6,951 nt of DNA, taken from Saprospiraceae bacterium. Its GTDB lineage: Bacteria > Bacteroidota > Bacteroidia > Chitinophagales > Saprospiraceae. A model generated the notes under the pieces. The model did no database searches. It was given only the letters and a program-made list of their open reading frames with translations, and had not been told where the DNA came from. Within the stretch, counting starts at the first letter, position 1. Each line of letters begins with the position of its first letter. Where the stretch lies: contig JABDPK010000183.1 of NCBI GenBank assembly GCA_013042795.1, forward strand, positions 1 through 6,951, written 5' to 3'. The translations under genes were made by a program, and so were the position numbers. Below are positions 1 through 6,068 of the stretch, in pieces.

Positions 1-1271
1 TCCTTGACAGCATTTTTGTCTTCTTCAGAGGCTTCATTCTCAAGTGCATTTTTATAGTTGGCTAATTCATGCATGAGTAAAAATGTACTTCCTCTTAATC
101 CGGATGGTCCCAGGTGTGATATAGCCCATGCATGAGGATTCAGTTTGGCGTATTCATTTTCAAGCTCAGACCAGTAATTCAAACCGGGAGAACCGGCTTT
201 TATACTTTTTTCAAGCTGCGCCTTTCTTCCCATGAATGATTCATTATGCAATCCTCCCATGATACCATTGTATGCCTTGATGGAATTTGAAAGATTGTTG
301 ATTGTACTTAGCTGTTCCTGTGCTTCCCGCACCATGCCTTCGTCGTCTTTGATCATATTGTATTCATCAAGCAGCATATCTCTCCTGTTGGTAATGAACT
401 TCAATAGGTACTTGTAACGATGATCCCTGTCGTATTCCAATTGGGCTACTGTGCGGTATCTTTCAGTTCTTCCAGGATTTCCGACAACGAAAACAGGTGT
501 GCCTTCATGAACTCCATCTGTATTGAATTCAAAATAATTGGCAGATGAATCGACAGGTTTTCCATTTTCATCGTAAGCCCGCCAGAAGGTACAATCTAGA
601 TTATAGCGCGGAAATGTAAAGTTGTCAGGATCACCACCGTAAAAGCCAAGATCGTTTTCAGGAAGAAGTACCAAGCGGATATCGTTGTAACGCTTGTATC
701 CATAAATTGAAAATTTGCCTCCTGAGTAAAATGTAACTGTTTGTAATCTTAATCCTTCCCATCCTGTTTTACTTCCATATTCCTCTTCGATACTTTGAAG
801 AGCTGCCGACCTGAGCTCCAGTAGTTGAGCATCATTTTCAGCATTGGCAATAGCTGCATTCACCTTTTCTGTAATGTCTTCCACCATAAGAAGTTGCTCG
901 ACAAACAAGCCTTCAAGTTTACGCTCATCTTCCAGATTACTGGCATAGAATCCATTCTTGTCAAAGTTCTCATCTTCCTTTTGTACTTTGATGGCTTCTC
1001 CTCTTGAACAATGGTGATTTGTCATTATAAGACCATTTTCAGAAACAAAGGATGCAGAGCACCAGGTCGCAAATCGTAAGGAAGATTTACGGACATCGTC
1101 GAACCATGCTTCATCTGCGTTAAAATTGTATGCTTCTGAGAACCATTCTTTAGGAGGATTTTCAAATGTCCACATTCTGCCAAGGTCAAATGGACTTGCT
1201 TCTTTTTCCTGTGCATGAACCATTACAGAAGGCAGACACAACAAGAGTAAAAAATATAGTTTAAGTTTCAT
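1..1271 (-). CDS. Peptidase family S46 dipeptidyl-peptidase (DPP7/DPP11 type), C-terminal part outside the window
   Basis: Serine exopeptidase predicted to release dipeptides from the N-terminus of oligopeptides in the periplasm. The frame is open for 423 codons from ATG 1269-1271 and runs off at position 1; family members are about 700 residues, so roughly 40% is missing. Residues 1-20 form a Sec signal peptide (K at 2 and 4, Leu-rich core, V-H-A then Q21). Seen motifs: GLIMTNHHC at 80-88, where His86 is the catalytic histidine; GGDPDNFTFPR at 212-222 followed by N-L-D226, the catalytic aspartate position; GNPGRTERY at 264-272; and N329-S-I-K-A-Y, matching the Asn that binds the substrate N-terminus in characterised S46 enzymes. 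Cys71 and Cys88 flank the His loop and could form a disulfide. The nucleophile (GNSGSP-like) and the residue separating DPP7 from DPP11 specificity lie outside the window, so the subtype is undecided. It lies 60 bp downstream of the M1 aminopeptidase on the same strand and is probably co-transcribed. There is no clear Shine-Dalgarno, but the leader is A-rich, which is common in Bacteroidota. Confidence 0.93.
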   Translation of the reverse strand, partial: MKLKLYFLLLLCLPSVMVHAQEKEASPFDLGRMWTFENPPKEWFSEAYNFNADEAWFDDVRKSSLRFATWCSASFVSENGLIMTNHHCSRGEAIKVQKEDENFDKNGFYASNLEDERKLEGLFVEQLLMVEDITEKVNAAIANAENDAQLLELRSAALQSIEEEYGSKTGWEGLRLQTVTFYSGGKFSIYGYKRYNDIRLVLLPENDLGFYGGDPDNFTFPRYNLDCTFWRAYDENGKPVDSSANYFEFNTDGVHEGTPVFVVGNPGRTERYRTVAQLEYDRDHRYKYLLKFITNRRDMLLDEYNMIKDDEGMVREAQEQLSTINNLSNSIKAYNGIMGGLHNESFMGRKAQLEKSIKAGSPGLNYWSELENEYAKLNPHAWAISHLGPSGLRGSTFLLMHELANYKNALENEASEEDKNAVK

Positions 1272-1331
1272 ATTTACTGATTTGTTAATATATGCTAATT
1301 TTTAAAAGCTCGAATTTACTCGATTTTCTGA

Positions 1332-3179
1332 TTATTTAGAATCGAAATCCAGCAGATCATCAATTGTCTGAACGGATACAGCATGATAGTTATTCCTGGC
1401 GGATGCATAAATATCTTTTGCAAGAGCGATATTATCTGTCTCTTTTAAGGCCCGGTAAAGAGGTGTCAGGAATTTTCTTCGTCCAACATTTACAAGAAAT
1501 GATCTGATTTGATCAATATTTTCTGCGAAATAACCGGATCTGATGCTTTGCTCGTACCATGCCGCGGCAATTTCAGAATTGCCTGAGTTTGAGAACTGGT
1601 ACCTGCTATCAAGCACTGTCATTTCATCCATACCCAGGTCCGGGGCCAGGTTTCTTATGAAATGAAGCCATTCGTGAGTCGTCCAGTCCTGATCCAACAA
1701 GCTTCCATCTTTATAAAAGACACTTATTGCTTTCTCTACTTTTGCGAATTTATCCGATTCAAATTTGATAACAGATTCAGGAATACCCGGACCATATATC
1801 CATTCATTGACATTGACGTCCTCATCCAATTCATTGAGTAGGTTGTTATTAAGGTATTCCACGAACTCAGTCGTTGTAATCGTCTGAAACTTATGGCTTT
1901 CGAAATATTCGGTCAGGAATTTATCGAAACGGGATTTTCCAAATTTGGATTCCAGCATACCAAGGAAATAAGCACCTTTTTCGTAGGCAATATCTGTCAT
2001 TCCATCATCAGGATCCCTGTCTTTAAGGTTTAATTTCAAGTGGGTATCAGCATGAGAATGCCCTATGTCATGTACATCGGCTTCAAGGTCCTGGTATCCC
2101 AGGACAGCAAGCATGGACGCATAGTCTTCTCCATACAAGGCTTCCATGATTCTTCTTTCAAAGTAGACAGTAAATCCTTCGTTGAGCCAAAAGTCATTCC
2201 AGGTGGCATTGGTGACCAGGTTTCCAGACCATGAATGCGCAAGTTCGTGAGCAATTAATGCAGTCAATGAACGATCACCTGCAATTATGGTTGGCGTAGC
2301 AAATGTTAACCGTGGATTCTCCATGCCTCCAAAGGGAAAGCTCGCCGGTAAGACGATCACATCATATCTTTCCCATAGGTATGGTCCATATAATTCTTCT
2401 GCTGCAATCAACATTTTTTCCATATCCGCAAATTCATAGATCGATTTTTCCAGCATACTTGGTTCAGCATATACTGCAGTTCTTGGACCGATTTCACCAT
2501 ATTCGATATCCCCGATTGCAAGTGCGATAAGGTAGGCAGGGATTGGTTGTTTCATTTCAAATTCATAAATGCCCTGGTCGTTTTTTTTCTTTGGATTACT
2601 TGCGCTCATGACAGCCATCATCTCCTTGGGTACTTTAATCCTGGCGTTATAGCTTACGCGAATACCCGGGCTATCCTGGCATGGTATCCACGTCCTGGTC
2701 AGGATGGCTTGTCCCTGCGTGAATAGAAAGGGTAATTTCTTATCAGTTGTTTGTTCAGCAGCAAGCCATTGCAAAGCAGCTGCTTCAGGTCTTGTCCTAA
2801 ACTCAATTGTGATAATCCTGGAATCGGGGACAAGAGGTATATGAAGTGCCTGCCCCAAATATATAGTGGGATCTCCGTAGGACACCTCTATGTTTTCTCT
2901 TTCATTGCACGAAACCTTGATAATATCCAGATCACGGGTATCGAGAATGATTTCACTGGCATTTTCATGAGATATATGTAATTGTACTTTTCCAGATAAC
3001 ACTTTTTGCTTAAAATCAGCTTCAAGGTCAAGGTTAATATGGGTGACCAGGGCTTCATGAGGGTTTGAGAAACTGTGGTGATCCTTCCTGTCGGGACTTG
3101 AATAAGTACTTATTTTTTCTATCGAATTTGTACACATAATGAAAATTAAAGGAATGAAAATGATGAATTTCTTAAACAT
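1332..3179 (-). CDS. Exported M1 family zinc aminopeptidase, leukotriene A4 hydrolase type
   Basis: Zinc metallo-aminopeptidase that removes N-terminal residues from peptides; 615 residues, close to the 611 of human LTA4H. Numbering from ATG 3177-3179: signal segment 1-16 ending F-I-M-C; beta-rich N-terminal domain about 40-230 with QGQA at 155-158 and PCQD at 166-169, matching the QCQA and PCQD of LTA4H; GGMENP at 284-289; zinc motif HELAH with His311, Glu312 and His315; third zinc ligand Glu334 in NEGF; catalytic Tyr399 in AYEKG; C-terminal helical domain from about 468 with Arg567 and Lys569 in GRRKF, equivalent to LTA4H Arg563/Lys565, which bind the substrate carboxylate. All catalytic residues are present. 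The frame extends 17 codons upstream to GTG 3228-3230, but that GTG overlaps a promoter box, and the ATG is preceded by AGGAAAAAGT and followed directly by a proper signal sequence, so the ATG is preferred. The lipobox is imperfect (Met before Cys16), so lipoprotein status is uncertain. Stop is TAA. Epoxide hydrolase activity is not implied; peptide digestion with the neighbouring S46 peptidase is the likely role. Confidence 0.95.
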   Translation of the reverse strand: MFKKFIIFIPLIFIMCTNSIEKISTYSSPDRKDHHSFSNPHEALVTHINLDLEADFKQKVLSGKVQLHISHENASEIILDTRDLDIIKVSCNERENIEVSYGDPTIYLGQALHIPLVPDSRIITIEFRTRPEAAALQWLAAEQTTDKKLPFLFTQGQAILTRTWIPCQDSPGIRVSYNARIKVPKEMMAVMSASNPKKKNDQGIYEFEMKQPIPAYLIALAIGDIEYGEIGPRTAVYAEPSMLEKSIYEFADMEKMLIAAEELYGPYLWERYDVIVLPASFPFGGMENPRLTFATPTIIAGDRSLTALIAHELAHSWSGNLVTNATWNDFWLNEGFTVYFERRIMEALYGEDYASMLAVLGYQDLEADVHDIGHSHADTHLKLNLKDRDPDDGMTDIAYEKGAYFLGMLESKFGKSRFDKFLTEYFESHKFQTITTTEFVEYLNNNLLNELDEDVNVNEWIYGPGIPESVIKFESDKFAKVEKAISVFYKDGSLLDQDWTTHEWLHFIRNLAPDLGMDEMTVLDSRYQFSNSGNSEIAAAWYEQSIRSGYFAENIDQIRSFLVNVGRRKFLTPLYRALKETDNIALAKDIYASARNNYHAVSVQTIDDLLDFDSK

Positions 3180-3229
3180 ACTTTTTCCTGGATAAGGTTT
3201 GTAATAAACATTCTTAATCGAATGGCTCA

Positions 3230-3266
3230 CAAATATAGTGGATTGATAAGTTAGAAGTAAGTCAAA
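3230..3266 (-). promoter_or_regulatory. Bacteroidota-type promoter for the M1 aminopeptidase gene
   Basis: Read on the minus strand, 3237-3230 is TATATTTG, a perfect match to the Bacteroidota sigma-ABfr -7 consensus TAnnTTTG. A TTTG at 3266-3263 could be the -33 element, but the spacing is 25 nt, longer than the usual 17-23, so that half is doubtful. Transcription would begin near 3223, giving a leader of about 44 nt before the ATG at 3179 and excluding the GTG at 3230 as a start. The likely unit is the M1 and S46 peptidase genes. Confidence 0.55.
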
Positions 3267-3436
3267 GAAAAAACTCAGGACAATGTAATAAGCAGAATAG
3301 ATATTTCAGGACTTAAGGTTTTGAAACCTGCTTCTCTTAAGACATCAAACCAGGGTTAAAAGAAGTCATGTAAAGCAGATAATTACAAGGCTTCAAATCC
3401 CTTTTTAATTTCATATATAGATTACTTCTATGTATA

Positions 3437-3465
3437 TTGCATTGGTTTAAAATTTATTAAATTTT
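3437..3465 (+). promoter_or_regulatory. Weak candidate promoter for the repeat-protein gene
   Basis: TTG at 3437-3439, an 18-nt spacer, then TAAATTTT at 3458-3465, one mismatch from the Bacteroidota -7 consensus TAnnTTTG. The start of transcription would fall near 3472, leaving a leader of only about 14 nt. The region is so A/T-rich that a chance match is quite possible. No Shine-Dalgarno is visible before the ATG at 3486; the leader is nearly all A and T. Confidence 0.25.
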
Positions 3466-3485
3466 ACGATTTTAATTAATATATA

Positions 3486-6068
3486 ATGAGAACAAGCAAA
3501 AGCCTTCTTCTTTCACTCCACACCTTGTGCTTGATTATTGCTACCGCTACTACTGTATATTCTTCCGAAAAGCCTGATTTTATTGGTGATTCGGCTTCAG
3601 GAGCATTGGGCGGAAATGTGATTTCATCTATTCATTTCAGTATGGATTCGTGTTCAGCATGGATTTTAGCTGGGACAAGGCTGGATTATTCAGAATTTAC
3701 TGCTACTGGCGATCTGGATCCTGAATGTTCCGATATCACTGTTCTGGGAGGGCATTTATACAGGGAAAACCCTGAGGTAAACTTTCATTCCTGTACGCCA
3801 GGTATTAATGATACACCAGCGATGTGTATCAGTTCTGATGAAGATTGCGACTTTAATGCAGGGGATGAAAAATCACTCAGGATAGATATTGAGATATCAC
3901 CTGGTCCTTCCGGTCTTGCCAGTCTGAGCAGCATGTCATTCTATGAAAGGGCACCGGAAATGTTTGTTTTTCTGGATGGCCCTTCCGGATTGAATAACTA
4001 CCCGACAAAATATGCGATAAGAATTCTCAAAGGAGCCACAGTTGTATATCAAAGTGAAGATATTGTTACAAACAGGGATTGGACACTTCAAAGTTTCGAT
4101 TTTGAAAATAATCCCGGGTTGACTGTAGATCAAACCACAATATTTACTATCGAGATGCTGGCTTACTGCCTTATAGATAATGGTGGCACTAATACTGCCT
4201 GGGATCTTGATGAATTAACGATTAATTCTGTTTGTTATAATGATCCTATTGATGGAGGAATACTTACTACTCTAGATGGATCAGAAGAAATCAGTCTCTG
4301 TACACAGGATGGGCAATCGGATGCTTTCGATGTCATTTTAACCGGAAATACAGGAGTTTCAGGTCAATGGATAATAACTGATGCCAATGATTTTATCATT
4401 GATACAAGCATGTCTCCATTATTTGATTTTGAAGGATCACTCCTGACAACATGCAAGATATGGCATCTGTCATTTGAAGGTCCTTTGCTGGGGGTTGAAG
4501 TAGGCAACAGTATTACCTCGATAAAAGGATGTGCAGCTTTATCCAACCCGATCGTTGTGAATAAAACATCAGCATCAGGAGGTGTATTGATGACTTACGG
4601 TGGTGAAACCAACCTGGAGATATGCAATAATGGAGTCACCCAAACGACTATAGATGTCATTGTTTCAGGGGCTTCAGGAGGATTATCTGCCTGGCTTGTT
4701 ACGGATCAATTTGGGAACATCATTGATATCCCGGTATCCGTACCATTTATACTTGGAAATATCAATGCAGATATCTGCATGTTGTGGCATGTGACATACG
4801 ATGGTGTGCTCAATGGCCTTGTGACAGGAAATAATACTTCACAGTTGTCTGGTTGTTACGCATTATCCAATCCGATCACCGTCAATAAATCCACTGTTGA
4901 GGGAGGCGTCCTCAATACCGTTGACGGAAGTACAGATGTCGTATTATGTATTGAAAATGGTGTTGCCCAGAATATAGATCTCATAATAAGTGGAAATGCA
5001 GGTGCTGAAACAGCATGGGTCATTACCGATGCAGACTTAAATATTATTGATATTCCGACTGCTCTGCCCCTGTCTTTTAATGAAAACGGTCCAGCCCAGT
5101 GTATCATTTGGCATATAAGTCATGATGGTTCCCTGGCAGGTCTGGATGTAAATGGAAACGTTGCAGACCTAACAGGTTGTTTTGCCCTAAGTAACGGGGT
5201 TACAGTGCATAAAAATACTACTTCATTCACCCAGATTTCCCTTATATCCGGCGTGACAGATACTACCTTGTGCCTGGCAAATGGAGAACCAGGATTAATA
5301 AACTCTATCAACAGCCCTGTCGTTACTTCTTCTTCTGCCTGGGTTATTTCAAATGAAAACGGGGTCATCCTCGATGTTGTGACAGGTTTGCCTTTTGATT
5401 TCACAAATTTCAGTATACCTCTTGCAAATATCTGGTTTGTTGTTTACGAAAATATAAATGGTCTTGAGCAAGGTCAGAATGTGAATGATCTATCAGGATG
5501 TTTTAGTCTGTCCAATCCTGTAACTGTGAATATAATTCGACTTGATGGCGGGATATTGACGACAGTCGATGGTAATATATTTGTCAATCTTTGTCTTGAA
5601 GATGGATCATCCCAGGATGTAGATTTTGTTTTGAACGGAAACCTTGGTGCCGTATCTGAATGGGTGATCACCGATTCCAATCTTAATGTATTAGGCGTTC
5701 AACCAAGTTTGCCACTGAATTTTGATGATGACGGACTTGCACAATGTATAGTCTGGCATGTGAGCCATAATGGATCTTTAACCGGTCTTGAATTGAATTC
5801 AAAGCTGGATGAATTAAACGGATGTTATGCATTGAGTAACGGTGTAACGGTTAACAAGAATACAATATCAGAAAAAGAAATAAGCCTGATTTCAGGCGCT
5901 GTTGATACTACATTGTGTATGGGTGATGGACTTCCTGACCTCATCTTCGCGATTCAAAGTTCGTCACCTGGTTATTCAACATCATGGGTTATTACGGATG
6001 CGAATGGTATTATACAGGAGATACCTGCGAGCCCGCCTTTCGATTTGTCAAATTCAAATTTGCCTTAG
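3486..6068 (+). CDS. Large exported protein with ~108-residue tandem repeats, interrupted by an in-frame TAG
   Basis: 860 codons from ATG 3486 to TAG 6066-6068. Residues 1-26 are a Sec signal peptide (R2/K5, hydrophobic 7-21, V-Y-S cleavage site). Residues 28-250 form a unique domain with seven cysteines (56, 81, 103, 114, 121, 228, 250) that ends in A-W-D-L-D-E-L-T, the style of closing strand seen in jelly-roll beta-sandwich domains; that fold is inferred. From residue 257 come tandem repeats of 107-108 residues starting at 257, 365, 473, 581, 688 and 796. Each carries an L-C or I-C near position 16, a central W-(V/I)-(I/V)-(T/S)-(D/N), a later (I/L/V)-W, and a closing G-C-x-x-L-S-N. The TAG falls inside repeat 6 at a position where repeat 4 has Leu, and the same frame continues with further repeats, so this is not a natural C-terminus. 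A secreted or surface role (adhesion, matrix or glycan binding) is plausible but unproven. No catalytic motif is seen. Similar repeat proteins in Saprospiria often end with a type IX secretion tail; that end is not in the window. Confidence 0.85.
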   Translation: MRTSKSLLLSLHTLCLIIATATTVYSSEKPDFIGDSASGALGGNVISSIHFSMDSCSAWILAGTRLDYSEFTATGDLDPECSDITVLGGHLYRENPEVNFHSCTPGINDTPAMCISSDEDCDFNAGDEKSLRIDIEISPGPSGLASLSSMSFYERAPEMFVFLDGPSGLNNYPTKYAIRILKGATVVYQSEDIVTNRDWTLQSFDFENNPGLTVDQTTIFTIEMLAYCLIDNGGTNTAWDLDELTINSVCYNDPIDGGILTTLDGSEEISLCTQDGQSDAFDVILTGNTGVSGQWIITDANDFIIDTSMSPLFDFEGSLLTTCKIWHLSFEGPLLGVEVGNSITSIKGCAALSNPIVVNKTSASGGVLMTYGGETNLEICNNGVTQTTIDVIVSGASGGLSAWLVTDQFGNIIDIPVSVPFILGNINADICMLWHVTYDGVLNGLVTGNNTSQLSGCYALSNPITVNKSTVEGGVLNTVDGSTDVVLCIENGVAQNIDLIISGNAGAETAWVITDADLNIIDIPTALPLSFNENGPAQCIIWHISHDGSLAGLDVNGNVADLTGCFALSNGVTVHKNTTSFTQISLISGVTDTTLCLANGEPGLINSINSPVVTSSSAWVISNENGVILDVVTGLPFDFTNFSIPLANIWFVVYENINGLEQGQNVNDLSGCFSLSNPVTVNIIRLDGGILTTVDGNIFVNLCLEDGSSQDVDFVLNGNLGAVSEWVITDSNLNVLGVQPSLPLNFDDDGLAQCIVWHVSHNGSLTGLELNSKLDELNGCYALSNGVTVNKNTISEKEISLISGAVDTTLCMGDGLPDLIFAIQSSSPGYSTSWVITDANGIIQEIPASPPFDLSNSNLP
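6066..6068 (+). other. In-frame amber codon inside repeat 6
   Basis: Codon 861 of the repeat-protein frame is TAG, in the context CCT TAG GTG. Aligned with repeat 4 (I-P-L-A-N-I-W), repeat 6 reads L-P-stop-V-F-I-W with no insertion or deletion, so the interruption is a substitution and not a frameshift. A single T for the middle A would give TTG (Leu), the residue type in repeat 4. The M1 gene ends in TAA, so the window does not show how TAG is used elsewhere in this genome. Confidence 0.95.

Noticed and set aside
1272..1331. A separate promoter or terminator between the two peptidase genes
   Set aside because: No TAnnTTTG box and no hairpin with a T-run is visible. The 60 bp gap is compatible with co-transcription.
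3312..3341. Near-palindrome AGGTTTTGAAACCT at 3316-3329 with CTTAAG at 3312-3317 and again at 3336-3341, as a possible operator or terminator
   Set aside because: The stem is only 5-6 bp with a very small loop and no T-run, and short palindromes are expected by chance in A/T-rich DNA. It lies between divergent genes, where no terminator is needed.
5120..5404. Antisense open frame of 94 codons opposite the repeat gene, and similar ones at 4856-5107, 5474-5680 and 6443-6691
   Set aside because: They recur at matching places in successive repeats, as expected for the shadow of a repeated coding sequence. They have no recognisable protein features.
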